From an uncultured Eubacterium sp. (GTDB lineage Bacteria > Bacillota > Clostridia > Lachnospirales > Lachnospiraceae), in assembly GCA_910584595.1 (NCBI GenBank), contig CAJUBQ010000030.1:1-49090 (forward strand): DNA of 49,090 bases, written 5' to 3'. Every line of letters starts with the position of its first letter. The stretch's first letter is position 1. Under the pieces are notes generated by a model. That model was not told where the DNA came from. It ran no database searches and saw only the letters and a program-made list of their open reading frames with translations. Below, in pieces: positions 7,777 through 16,536 of the stretch. The position numbers and the translations under genes are program-made.

Positions 7777-8235
7777 ATGAAAAAATTTTATAAAAACAAA
7801 TTTTGCAAAAACACTGCAAAACCGTCGCACTGGACAATTGAAGATCAATTCTTTATACTTGGAATGATAATTGCTGTCGCAGCAGGCGCTTTTCTATTTC
7901 TTGGTCGACTCTTACCGCTGCAGCTTCGGCTTCCGCCATGCTGGTTCCATCTTATCAGTGGCTATTACTGTCCCGGATGCGGAGGCACAAGAGCGCTGCG
8001 AGCGCTTCTCCATGGACGTCTGCTGCTATCCGCATGGTATCATCCGTTTGTCCTTTACGCTGTTTCCATCTATTTTTATTTTATGGCAACACAGACAATC
8101 GAACATCTAAGCCATGGAAAATTGCCCATTGGCATGCGTTATCATAATTATATTGTCTGGACAGCAGTAGCTCTGATTCTTGTTAATTTTATTATCAAAA
8201 ATCTGCTGCATTATTTTTATGGACTCATACTATAA
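7777..8235 (+). CDS. DUF2752 membrane protein
   Basis: A 152-residue protein with three or four hydrophobic helices. The diagnostic CPGCGGTRA lies at residues 65-73, immediately after a GYYC turn, followed by the LLHGRLLLSAWYHPFV block typical of DUF2752. The cysteine pair suggests metal or redox chemistry near the membrane; the role is unknown. The start ATG at 7777 has only a weak ribosome site (ACAGGATTG). The 3' end overlaps the convergent DUF4190-like gene by 19 bases. Confidence 0.88.
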   Translation: MKKFYKNKFCKNTAKPSHWTIEDQFFILGMIIAVAAGAFLFLGRLLPLQLRLPPCWFHLISGYYCPGCGGTRALRALLHGRLLLSAWYHPFVLYAVSIYFYFMATQTIEHLSHGKLPIGMRYHNYIVWTAVALILVNFIIKNLLHYFYGLIL

Positions 8236-8564
8236 GACTCTACCATTTCCATATATACTTTCCAGAATTGTTCGATACTGTCGTATTGCATGATTAAAGT
8301 CACAAAAGAACTAATTAAAAGTAAGACGGAGAGTACAATAGAAGTCATGCTGACGAAGCACGCAGTCCTCGCGTTCCGTGACATTGTCATTTCACCGCCT
8401 TTGGACAGCAGTGCAAATATAATGCCCAATATCGCGAGTAAAAAAGATACATATATGCAGCAGATCGTACATACGGACAAAATACTTAATACGATTGCTG
8501 CTGTCGTCATCGTCATCGAACGCTTATCTGCCTGCATCGGGTCCTCCAGATTGCGAAAATCCAT
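8217..8564 (-). CDS. DUF4190-like two-helix membrane protein
   Basis: A 115-residue protein with a polar start followed by two long hydrophobic segments (about residues 19-54 and 66-92), separated by a short SKGGEMTMSRNA loop. The pattern ALSILSVCTICC..SFLLAILGIIFALLSKG resembles DUF4190 proteins. It has a strong ribosome site (CAGGAGGAAT). Its 3' end overlaps the end of the convergent DUF2752 gene, so the two transcripts are antisense there. Confidence 0.75.
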   Translation of the reverse strand: MDFRNLEDPMQADKRSMTMTTAAIVLSILSVCTICCIYVSFLLAILGIIFALLSKGGEMTMSRNARTACFVSMTSIVLSVLLLISSFVTLIMQYDSIEQFWKVYMEMVESYSMSP

Positions 8565-8722
8565 AAAATATTCCTCCTGTAATCATAAGCCTGCACCGTT
8601 GATCCCGCGCAGACCATAAAAACGTAAAGTCAACTACAATTCATTTGAATTACTTTGTATCAAAGCATTTTTCAAACACAATCTAGTATAACATGATTTT
8701 TTTTAAAAAACAATGTTGGCAG

Positions 8723-8751
8723 TTTACAGTATCTGTACTTTTACGTATAAT
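8723..8751 (+). promoter_or_regulatory. tex promoter
   Basis: TTTACA at 8723-8728 and TATAAT at 8746-8751 with exactly 17-bp spacing, a near-consensus sigmaA promoter. Transcription should start near 8758. Confidence 0.8.
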
Positions 8752-8761
8752 AGTTATTGGT

Positions 8762-8821
8762 CAGCAGCCTTGCATCACAGACAAGGCTATTGGTACAGAC
8801 AGTAACTCTCCGGGATTGCTG
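8762..8821 (+). promoter_or_regulatory. Structured tex leader
   Basis: Hairpin AGCCTTG (8766-8772)/CAAGGCT (8782-8788) with a 9-base loop is enclosed by CAGC (8762-8765)/GCTG (8818-8821). An ATAGT/ACTAT pair flanks it further out. It matches no riboswitch class I recognise. Confidence 0.35.
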
Positions 8822-8846
8822 TTTCAAAAATACTATAGAAAGGCGC

Positions 8847-8867
8847 ATGAAATCATGCGAATTATAA
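8847..8867 (+). CDS. Six-codon leader reading frame upstream of tex
   Basis: ATG AAA TCA TGC GAA TTA TAA encodes MKSCEL. AGAAAGG ends 3 bases before the ATG, which is a better ribosome site than anything directly before the tex ATG at 8875. The frame lies within the palindrome CGCATG-AAAT-CATGCG at 8844-8859. It may be a translated leader that delivers ribosomes to tex by coupling. This is inference from sequence only. Confidence 0.35.
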   Translation: MKSCEL

Positions 8868-8874
8868 ATAATTC

Positions 8875-11019
8875 ATGGATATTATAAAAACTCTTGCACA
8901 AGAACTTCAAATCAAATCCGGACAGGCTGAGGCTGCTGTAAAACTAATCGATGAAGGAAATACCATTCCATTTATCGCGCGTTATCGCAAAGAGGCAACC
9001 GGCTCTTTGAACGACGAAGTACTGCGGCAGCTTTCGGAACGCCTGAATTATTTGCGTAATTTAGAAGAAAAAAAGCAGCAGGTAATTGCAAGTATCGAAG
9101 AACAGGGGAAATTAACTGAAGAACTGAAATCTCAAATCGAAGCAGCGCAGACACTTGTTGTCGTGGACGATCTTTACCGTCCGTACCGTCCAAAACGCAG
9201 AACCCGCGCTACGGTAGCAAAAGAAAAAGGTTTGGAGCCTTTGGCCGGTCTCATACGACTCCAGCTCACAAAAAAGCCGCTGGAAGAAGAAGCACAGGCA
9301 TTTTTAGATGCCGAAAAAGATGTAAACACTGTTGAAGATGCTCTGAACGGCGCATCGGACATTATCGCCGAGGCAATTTCCGACGAAGCTGACTACCGTA
9401 TTCGAATACGTGAAATGACTGCCAAAAACGGGATGATCTTATCAAGCGCAAAAGATCCTGAAGCTGAATCGGTCTATGAAATGTACTATACATTTTCAGA
9501 AGCGGTCTCCAAAATTGCCGGACACCGAATACTGGCGCTAAACCGTGGGGAAGCAGAAAAAATTTTGACCGTAAAAGTAGAAGCTCCGCAGGAAGATATT
9601 ATTCGTTATGTGGAAAAACAAGTGATTACAAAAAACAATCCAAATACGACGCCTTTTTTGCAGACAGCTATTGCAGACAGTTACCAACGCCTGATCGCAC
9701 CGGCGATTGAACGGGAAATTCGCAGCAGTCTGACAGAAACTGCAGAAGACGGAGCCATTCGCGTATTTGGCAAAAACCTGGAGCAGCTTTTAATGCAGCC
9801 TCCAATTGTAGACCAGGTTGTACTCGGCTGGGATCCTGCTTTTCGTACCGGATGTAAAATATCCGTTGTCGACCCGACCGGAAAAGTACTTGATACTACT
9901 GTCATCTATCCAACAGCGCCGCAAAATAAGATTGAAGAGTCCAAGTCTACACTTAAGAAACTAATTGATAAATACAATGTTACTTTAATTTCCCTTGGAA
10001 ACGGTACGGCATCAAGAGAATCAGAAATTGTTATTGTCGATTTATTAAAAGAGCTTAACCGCCCAATCCAGTATGTCATTGTTAACGAAGCCGGAGCTTC
10101 TGTATACTCAGCCAGCAAACTCGCGACAGAAGAATTTCCAAACTTTGATGTAGGGCAGCGCAGCGCAGTATCGATGGCCAGACGGCTGCAAGACCCATTG
10201 GCTGAGCTAGTAAAAATCGATCCCAAATCGATAGGCGTCGGACAGTACCAGCATGATATGAACCAGAAAAAACTGAGCGAAGCATTATCCGGTGTTGTAG
10301 AAGACTGTGTGAATAAAGTTGGCGTCGATTTAAACACTGCATCTGCTTCCCTGCTGGAATATATTTCCGGAATCAGTAAGGCCGTTGCAAAAAACATTGT
10401 AGCCTACCGGGAAGAAAACGGACGTTTTACATCTCGTTCGCAGCTTTTAAAAGTAGCTAAGCTCGGGCCAAAAGCTTATGAACAATGTGCAGGCTTTACA
10501 CGTATTATCAATGGTAAAAATCCACTTGACACAACTGCTGTCCATCCGGAAAGTTATGATGCCGCAAAAAAACTGCTGGCAAAGCTCGGATATGAACTGC
10601 AGGATATTACAACCGGCAGTCTCAAAGGAATATCGAAAAAAATTGCCGATTATAAAAAGCTGGCTGAAGAACTTGGCATTGGCGAAATCACACTGCAGGA
10701 TATCGTAAAAGAACTGGAAAAACCGGCAAGAGACCCGCGTGAGGATATGCCAAAGCCTATTTTAAGAAGCGATGTATTAGAAATGAAAGATCTCACAGAA
10801 GGCATGATTTTAAAAGGCACCGTACGAAATGTGATAGATTTTGGGGTATTTGTTGATATCGGCGTGCATCAGGACGGCCTTGTACATATTTCTCAGATAT
10901 GCGACCGCTTTATCAAGCATCCGCTGGAAGCAGTCAGTGTCGGAGATATTGTCGATGTAAAAGTTTTAAGCGTAGATATTGCAAAAAAACGGATTCAGCT
11001 TACGATGAAGGGTATTTAA
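8875..11019 (+). CDS. tex: Tex-family transcription accessory / S1 RNA-binding protein
   Basis: A 714-residue Tex (YhgF) protein. In order: the N-terminal helical region with FIARYRKEATG, a YqgF/RNase H-like domain at about 320-460 (VVLGWDPAFRTGCKISVVD through LGNGTASRESE), helix-hairpin-helix repeats at about 490-560 (NTASASLLEYISGI, FTSRSQLLKVAKLGPKAYEQ) and a C-terminal S1 domain at about 640-712 (GMILKGTVRNVIDFGVFVDIG). Tex proteins bind nucleic acid and act in transcription; the exact role is unclear. The ATG at 8875 is fixed by an in-frame TAA at 8869. It is monocistronic, with its own promoter and terminator. Confidence 0.96.
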   Translation: MDIIKTLAQELQIKSGQAEAAVKLIDEGNTIPFIARYRKEATGSLNDEVLRQLSERLNYLRNLEEKKQQVIASIEEQGKLTEELKSQIEAAQTLVVVDDLYRPYRPKRRTRATVAKEKGLEPLAGLIRLQLTKKPLEEEAQAFLDAEKDVNTVEDALNGASDIIAEAISDEADYRIRIREMTAKNGMILSSAKDPEAESVYEMYYTFSEAVSKIAGHRILALNRGEAEKILTVKVEAPQEDIIRYVEKQVITKNNPNTTPFLQTAIADSYQRLIAPAIEREIRSSLTETAEDGAIRVFGKNLEQLLMQPPIVDQVVLGWDPAFRTGCKISVVDPTGKVLDTTVIYPTAPQNKIEESKSTLKKLIDKYNVTLISLGNGTASRESEIVIVDLLKELNRPIQYVIVNEAGASVYSASKLATEEFPNFDVGQRSAVSMARRLQDPLAELVKIDPKSIGVGQYQHDMNQKKLSEALSGVVEDCVNKVGVDLNTASASLLEYISGISKAVAKNIVAYREENGRFTSRSQLLKVAKLGPKAYEQCAGFTRIINGKNPLDTTAVHPESYDAAKKLLAKLGYELQDITTGSLKGISKKIADYKKLAEELGIGEITLQDIVKELEKPARDPREDMPKPILRSDVLEMKDLTEGMILKGTVRNVIDFGVFVDIGVHQDGLVHISQICDRFIKHPLEAVSVGDIVDVKVLSVDIAKKRIQLTMKGI

Positions 11020-11034
11020 AGCAAAGCATATAAA

Positions 11035-11082
11035 AAGAGGTTATTGAAAATTTTTCTATCATTTTCAATAGCCTCCTTTTTC
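11035..11082. terminator. Bidirectional terminator between tex and hom
   Basis: Stem AAGAGGTTATTGAAAAT pairs with ATTTTCAATAGCCTCCTT (one G-U pair and a bulge), followed by a T run. It lies between convergent tex and hom and can serve both. Confidence 0.8.
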
Positions 11083-11125
11083 ATATGTTGTAAAAACCAT
11101 TCCGTCTTAAAAAATTTCACTGTTA

Positions 11126-12328
11126 TTAATGAAAACGAATCATCTGTATCACAGAACCCAGCTGCGCCGCTTTCTTTTCATAATCTTCCTCTTTCATTTC
11201 AGAAGTTACAAATCCGATTTCCCCCGCTGCTTCCGGCACATCTATGTACTGGACGGTATCAAAGATGCGCTCTATTTCCGGTTTTTCTGCATTCGTTCGT
11301 ACGAAAAACCTTGTAGATTGCTGTCTATAATCAGCAATTTCCAATTTTTCAGGACGCCACTCCAGTTCAATATGCTTTCCAATATGTTTGGCCAGCTCCA
11401 CAACGTCTGCAACTACCGCACTGGCTGTTGGCAGGCTGCCTGCGCCACTGCCATAAAACATCGCATCACCCAGCATATTCCCTCTTACGAATACCGCATT
11501 GAATACACCATTTACCGTATACAAAGGATGCTCTTTCGGAAGCAGAAACGGAGCAACCATTACCGTATAAGTATCTGCTACCTGTCGGCTCGTTGCCAGC
11601 AGTTTAATCACGCGGTCCATCTTTTTGGCGTATAAAATATCTGTCGCCGTAATGCTGCTGATGCCTTCGGTATAAACATCTTCAAAGTCAACCTGCTGTC
11701 CGGCTATTAAAGATGTCAGAATTGCAATTTTACGGCCGGCGTCATGCCCTTCGATATCTGCCGTAGGATCTTTTTCCGCATAACCCTTTTCCTGCGCTTC
11801 TTTTAAAACTTCTTCAAAATCACAGCCTTCCTCTGCCATTTTAGTCATCATATAATTTGTCGTGCCATTTACGATACCGCTGATCTCTTCAATACGATCG
11901 GCCGTCAGACAGGAATTTAAAGCGCGAATAATCGGAATACCGCCGCCTACGCTTGCTTCAAACATAAAATTAACATTTTTATGTTTCGCCGTAGCAATTA
12001 AATCCGCTCCATGAGCAGCCACCAGCGCCTTATTGGAAGTTGTTACACTCTTGCCCGCTTCCAGCATTGCTTTAACAAATGTATAAGCAGGTTCTATCCC
12101 TCCCATGCTCTCTACTACAATAGCAACGTCCGGATCCTCTGCAATCGTTTTATAATCATGTACAACTCTGCTCTGTATAGGATCTCCCTCAAAATTCCGC
12201 AAATCAAGAATATACTTCACCTCGATGCCTTCACCGATTTTTCTGCATATACTGTCCTGATTTGTTTCAATTACCTGAACTACTCCGGAACCGATCGTTC
12301 CATAGCCCATTACTGCAATTTTTATCAT
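11126..12328 (-). CDS. hom: Homoserine dehydrogenase
   Basis: NAD(P)H-dependent reduction of aspartate semialdehyde to homoserine, for threonine and methionine. The N-terminal Rossmann motif is GYGTIGSGV. VVESMGG, TSNKALVAAHG, FEASVGGGIPIIRAL and GIVNGTTNYMMTKM follow, then YAEKDPTADIEGHDAGRKIAIL, with the catalytic Lys and Asp region. The 400-residue chain carries only a short ACT-like tail (about 345-400, TRFFVRTN...IGFVTSEM), shorter than the tail of full-length Gram-positive Hom, so feedback control may differ. Start ATG follows GGGAG at about 10 bases. It lies 19 bases downstream of prfB on the same strand. Confidence 0.95.
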   Translation of the reverse strand: MIKIAVMGYGTIGSGVVQVIETNQDSICRKIGEGIEVKYILDLRNFEGDPIQSRVVHDYKTIAEDPDVAIVVESMGGIEPAYTFVKAMLEAGKSVTTSNKALVAAHGADLIATAKHKNVNFMFEASVGGGIPIIRALNSCLTADRIEEISGIVNGTTNYMMTKMAEEGCDFEEVLKEAQEKGYAEKDPTADIEGHDAGRKIAILTSLIAGQQVDFEDVYTEGISSITATDILYAKKMDRVIKLLATSRQVADTYTVMVAPFLLPKEHPLYTVNGVFNAVFVRGNMLGDAMFYGSGAGSLPTASAVVADVVELAKHIGKHIELEWRPEKLEIADYRQQSTRFFVRTNAEKPEIERIFDTVQYIDVPEAAGEIGFVTSEMKEEDYEKKAAQLGSVIQMIRFH

Positions 12329-12347
12329 GATCTATCTACTCCCTTAC

Positions 12348-13458
12348 TTATTTTGACAAAGATATCCATTTTAAATAAGCGTTAATAAATGGATCTAATT
12401 CTCCATCCATAACAGCGCCAACATTACCGCTTTCCGCATTCGTACGGTGATCTTTTACCATCGTATAAGGCTGCATCACATAAGACCGAATCTGATTCCC
12501 CCATCCGATCTCTGTTATTTCCCCACGGATACCTGCCTCTTTCTGCGCCTGTTCTTCTTGTTTTAACAAATACAGCTTAGACTTTAACATCTGCATCGCT
12601 TTATCCTTGTTCATATGCTGCGAACGCTCATTCTGACAGGTAACGACAATACCTGTCGGAAAATGGGTAATACGGATTGCAGACGAAGTTTTATTAATAT
12701 GCTGTCCGCCTGCCCCACTGGAGCGATACGTATCGATACGGATATCATCATCTTTGATCTCGATGTCTACATCTTCTTCAATATCCGGCATCACATCACA
12801 GGATACAAACGATGTCTGGCGCTTTCCGGCTGCATTAAATGGCGATATTCTGACAAGCCGATGTACCCCTTTTTCGGATTTCAGATACCCGTACGCATTT
12901 GTTCCATTTACCTGAAACGTCACAGATTTAATGCCGGCTTCGTCCCCTTCATGATAATCCAACACTTCCAGCTCAAATCCTTTGTCTGCCGCCCATCTGG
13001 TATACATTCGATACAACATGGATGCCCAGTCACAGGATTCGGTGCCGCCTGCTCCGGCATTCAGAGAAACAATTGCATTGTCTGCGTCATACTCACCAGA
13101 GAGCAGCGTTTTAATTCGGATTGCTTCAAATTGTTGTTGATACTCCTGCACCGACTGCTCAATCTCAGGAATCAGCGTTACATCTCCCTCTTCTTCCCCC
13201 ATTTCAAGCAGTGTTTCAATATCTTCATATTTAGTTTTCAGTTCCGTATACGTCTGCATATCATCTTTCAGACTCTTTAGTTCTTTCATTTTCTTTTGGG
13301 ATGCCTCTGCATCATTCCAAAAGTCCGGCGCTTCCATTTCACGCTCTAATTCTTCAACCTTCTTGCTCTTATTAGCGAGGTCAAAGTGAATCCCTCAGTT
13401 CCTGCAATGGTTTCGTAAAAGTATTCAGTGTATATCGATACTGATCAAATTCTACCAT
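12348..13458 (-). CDS. prfB: Peptide chain release factor 2 (programmed +1 frameshift)
   Basis: RF2 recognises UGA and UAA stops. The main frame holds the SPF recognition tripeptide (RISPFNAAGKRQ) and the GGQ peptidyl-hydrolysis motif (SSGAGGQHINK). The first 25 codons are in another frame, starting at the ATG at 13458. After CTT (13384-13386) comes in-frame TGA (13381-13383); a +1 slip at CTT TGA C continues as LDLANKSKKVEELERE into the long frame. An AGGGA sequence lies just upstream, as at the classical RF2 site. The product is 369 residues, normal for RF2. This is the well-known autoregulatory frameshift: scarce RF2 favours slippage. ctpA is upstream and hom downstream. Confidence 0.97.
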
Positions 13459-13536
13459 TCTATCACCAGCTTTCTTTATATTTTTGCCTGTAAAGCATTA
13501 CTATCATAAAAGAAGTCCTTAGCATCTGTCAAGAGA

Positions 13537-14844
13537 CTAATCAAAATATGTCTCATCCATCTTTTTTAATTCCTTCATTGCCCGTTTTACCTGATTATCT
13601 TTTGTATAATCATAGGAAGCGCCTGCTTTTATTTTTCCTGTATATTTATATTTGAGCTCTATATCCGGCGCAATTCCCGTACCATGAATATTTTCTCCCT
13701 TTGGCGTAAAATATTTTGCTGTCGTCAGCTTAATCGCACTGTTATCTGCCAATGGACGCACCGTCTGCACAACGCCTTTGCCAAACGTCGTCGTACCGAT
13801 CAAAATTCCATAATCATAATCACGGATGGCTCCTGCAAATATTTCTGAGCAGCTTGCACTGTTTCCATTGATGAGCACTGCCAGCGGCAAATCTAAATAA
13901 TGCTCTGCATCAGACGTTTCTTCCTGACGATTTCCGTATTTGTCTTCGATATATACAATCAATCCTTCCGGCAATATATAATCCATGACTTCCGTTACAC
14001 TTTCCAGCATTCCACCCGGATTGTCACGCAGATCCACAATCAGCTTTTTCATTCCTTCTTCCTGTAACTGCTGAACCGTTTGTTTAAAATCTTCACCGGT
14101 CGCTTTGCCAAATTCATTGATAATGATTAAGCCGATCGTATCGTCCATCATCATTCCTTCCACCGTCGGAACATCTACCTGTGCACGTTTAACTTTGAAT
14201 TCGCGTTCTTCAAATTCTCCTTCTCTTGTGATAATCAAACGTACTTTACTGTTTTCTTTTCCCCTGATATGCGTAACCAGTTCTGACAGCTCCATGGAGC
14301 GAGCATCAATCTCTTCCACCATCACTACGGTATCTTCTGCTTTCAATCCTGCCTGCTGTGCGGGCGTGCCGTCATACACTTTCACGATTTTTACACGCAT
14401 TGTTTTTGGATCCTGCTGCAAGACCGCACCAATCCCATTATACTGTGCACTGGCAGAAATCATCATTTCTTCATATTCTTCTTCCGTATAATAAGCGGAA
14501 TAAGGATCTCCGAGACTTGCAAACAATCCTTTATAAAGCCCCTCCGTAAGATCCTCTTCTTCTACATCTTCATAATAATAAGCCTTTATCAACGCCGTCA
14601 AATCGTTGATTTTGGCCCGTACCGAGCTATCCACGATATTTGCAGATACCCCTTCGTAACTGGCGCTCCCTCCCGGACTGATCCGTCCGTGAAGCCAAAA
14701 TACGGCAGCCGCAGCTAACAGCGCCAATACACAGATCATGAATGCAACACCTGAAAAAAAACCTTTGGAAAACTGATGATCTGATTTAAACACAACTGTA
14801 TCTGTCTTTCGAAAATCTTCTCTGTCTTCCTGTCCCTGTTCCAT
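13537..14844 (-). CDS. ctpA: Carboxyl-terminal processing protease, S41/PDZ
   Basis: A 435-residue membrane-anchored S41 peptidase. There is one N-terminal transmembrane helix (about residues 28-50), a conserved helical region with GLYKGLFASLGDPYSAYYT, a PDZ domain (about 135-215) and the tail-specific protease domain. The catalytic serine lies in NSASCSE (328-334) and the lysine is Lys356 in FGKGVVQ. DLRDNPGG at about 271-278 is also diagnostic. The active site is extracytoplasmic. The gene follows ftsX by 19 bases, and ftsE-ftsX-ctpA order recurs in Firmicutes, suggesting a role in envelope processing near division. Start ATG follows AAGGAATGGG. Confidence 0.94.
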   Translation of the reverse strand: MEQGQEDREDFRKTDTVVFKSDHQFSKGFFSGVAFMICVLALLAAAAVFWLHGRISPGGSASYEGVSANIVDSSVRAKINDLTALIKAYYYEDVEEEDLTEGLYKGLFASLGDPYSAYYTEEEYEEMMISASAQYNGIGAVLQQDPKTMRVKIVKVYDGTPAQQAGLKAEDTVVMVEEIDARSMELSELVTHIRGKENSKVRLIITREGEFEEREFKVKRAQVDVPTVEGMMMDDTIGLIIINEFGKATGEDFKQTVQQLQEEGMKKLIVDLRDNPGGMLESVTEVMDYILPEGLIVYIEDKYGNRQEETSDAEHYLDLPLAVLINGNSASCSEIFAGAIRDYDYGILIGTTTFGKGVVQTVRPLADNSAIKLTTAKYFTPKGENIHGTGIAPDIELKYKYTGKIKAGASYDYTKDNQVKRAMKELKKMDETYFD

Positions 14845-14863
14845 ATCCCATTCCTTTACTTCT

Positions 14864-15772
14864 CTATACTTTTAAATGTTTGCGAATGGTCAGTCCGCTT
14901 CCGGCAAAACCAATGCCAATGCCAAGAATGATTGCTACCGGAGCAAGCGTCTGAAATACCTCTTCTACCGATAAAAATGTCATCAGATTATTCAAAAAGC
15001 TGAATTTATCAGCAACAAAATCAATCATTCTCTCATAAATACTATATAAAATTATCATTGGCAATACAGATCCCACCAGACCAATCATAATTCCTTCCAC
15101 GTAAAACGGCGCCTTTACAAAATAATCCGCAGCTCCGATCAGTTTCATAATTGCGATCTCTTCTCTGCGGACTGCAATGCCGACAGAAACCGTATTGCTA
15201 ATCAAAAAAATAGCAACCGCAAATAAAATCGAAATAATCCCCATCGAAACATAGCCCACCAAACGATTAAAATCAGCCAGCATATTTGCCAGCGACTCTG
15301 ACTGCTTTACCTCGCGCACACCGGCGAGCGATTCCAAATATTTCACCAAATCCTGCTGTTCTGATACATCCCGCAAATAAACTTCATAACTTGCAAGCTT
15401 CTCCAACGGATTGTCCTTGCCATATATCTCAGCAGCTTCTTCATCTCCTTCAAAATAAATCTTTTTAAATTCTTCCCACGCCTCATCTGCAGAAACGTAG
15501 TTTTTATCCAGGACTCCCGGCGCCACCTGGATTGCCTGCCCAATGGCTTTCATCTGTTCTTCGGAAATATCCTCCTCAAAAAAAACAGTGATCGCCACAC
15601 CTTCTTCTACGTTTTGTACCATAGATTGAAAATTTGCTACAATCGAATAAAAAATTCCGAATAAAAAAATACATGCCGTCATCGTTGCAATAGATGCACT
15701 GGAAAATAACTTATTTCTCCATATATTAATCATTCCCTGTTTGAGAGAATAAAAAATCCCGCTAATCTTCAT
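14864..15772 (-). CDS. ftsX: Cell division protein FtsX
   Basis: A 302-residue permease-like partner of FtsE. The cytoplasmic N terminus (GIFYSLKQGMINIWRNKLFSSASIATM) precedes TM1. A large extracytoplasmic loop (about 55-170, containing the ECD residues VFFEEDISEEQM) follows, then three further helices in an FtsX/MacB-type domain with RREEIAIMKLIGA. FtsEX does not transport; it transmits ATP-driven conformational change to cell-wall hydrolases. I chose the ATG at 15772 because GGGAGG lies 8 bases upstream. It overlaps the ftsE 3' end by 11 bases, implying coupling. Confidence 0.95.
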   Translation of the reverse strand: MKISGIFYSLKQGMINIWRNKLFSSASIATMTACIFLFGIFYSIVANFQSMVQNVEEGVAITVFFEEDISEEQMKAIGQAIQVAPGVLDKNYVSADEAWEEFKKIYFEGDEEAAEIYGKDNPLEKLASYEVYLRDVSEQQDLVKYLESLAGVREVKQSESLANMLADFNRLVGYVSMGIISILFAVAIFLISNTVSVGIAVRREEIAIMKLIGAADYFVKAPFYVEGIMIGLVGSVLPMIILYSIYERMIDFVADKFSFLNNLMTFLSVEEVFQTLAPVAIILGIGIGFAGSGLTIRKHLKV

Positions 15773-16520
15773 CGAAGAATCCTCCCGATACCTTATCACC
15801 TGTAAGATAAACGCCTTTTGCTTTCTCTGTGATCGCTTTTTCCCATTCTGTACTTTCTGCGCCGCCGTCATTGACAATAATGCCTTTATCAATTTCAATC
15901 ACGCGCTTTTTCATAATGCGTACGATCTCCAGATTATGTGTAACTACTACTACCGTTGTTCCCCGGGCGTTAATTTCTTCCAAAAGATTCATAATTTCCC
16001 AGGCGTTATTATTATCCAGATTTCCGGTCGGTTCATCCGCCAGCAATATTTTAGGCTGATTCACCAATGCACGCGCAATCGCCACACGCTGCTGCTCTCC
16101 ACCGGACAGCTGCTTTGGATACGATCGGTATTTTGCGGCAAGTCCTACCATCGATAACATTTGGGGCACCTTTTTACGGATGGTTCTGCCAGAGCTGCCG
16201 ATCACGTGCATTGCAAAACTAACATTATCGTATACATTTCGGTCTTTTAACAGACGGAAATCCTGAAAAACCACACCGATCTGGCGGCGAAAAACAGGTA
16301 TTTGCCTGCGCCTGATCCCCCCAATATCCTGACCGTTTATGTAAATTTTTCCATTTGTCGGCTCCAATTCCTTTAGCAGCAGCTTAATCAGAGTTGATTT
16401 TCCCGATCCGCTGTCGCCCACAACAAACACAAACTCCCCTTCCTTGATCTGAATCGAAATATCATCCAGTGCAGGAATCCCTTCTGCGTATGATTTACTC
16501 ACATGTTCAAGCCGAATCAT
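15762..16520 (-). CDS. ftsE: Cell division ATP-binding protein FtsE
   Basis: ABC ATPase with Walker A GDSGSGKST, Q-loop VVFQDFRLL, signature LSGGEQQRVAIARAL, Walker B LLADEPTGNLD and the H-loop VVTHN. MIRLEHVSKSYAEG is the usual FtsE start. At 252 residues it is about 20-25 longer than typical FtsE. The extra C-terminal stretch (AESTEWEKAITEKAK...GGFFDED) overlaps the ftsX start. The ribosome site GGAGG is a little far from the ATG (about 12 bases). A CdaR-like regulator lies 16 bases upstream on the same strand. Confidence 0.95.
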   Translation of the reverse strand: MIRLEHVSKSYAEGIPALDDISIQIKEGEFVFVVGDSGSGKSTLIKLLLKELEPTNGKIYINGQDIGGIRRRQIPVFRRQIGVVFQDFRLLKDRNVYDNVSFAMHVIGSSGRTIRKKVPQMLSMVGLAAKYRSYPKQLSGGEQQRVAIARALVNQPKILLADEPTGNLDNNNAWEIMNLLEEINARGTTVVVVTHNLEIVRIMKKRVIEIDKGIIVNDGGAESTEWEKAITEKAKGVYLTGDKVSGGFFDED

Positions 16521-16536
16521 ATATTTGATTATCCTC

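Larger units (their letters stand above)
8565..8874. other. 310-bp gap holding the tex promoter and leader
   Basis: The left half (8565-8720) shows only the upstream region of the DUF4190-like gene and AT-rich sequence. The right half holds the tex promoter and a 5' leader of about 115 bases with nested hairpins and a 6-codon reading frame, annotated separately. No coding gene is supported. Confidence 0.7.

Noticed and set aside
7693..7848. N-terminal extension of the SprA-type protease to an upstream start
   Set aside because: The added 52 residues are translated from the promoter and leader, and the strong ribosome site is at the internal ATG 7692.
8762..8860. Known riboswitch class upstream of tex
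   Set aside because: The conserved cores of the common classes (fluoride, ZTP, THF, c-di-GMP, purine, SAM) are not recognisable.
12615..13280. 221-codon frame antisense to prfB
   Set aside because: Shadow of a highly conserved gene on the other strand; no ribosome site and Cys/Arg/Ile-rich nonsense composition.
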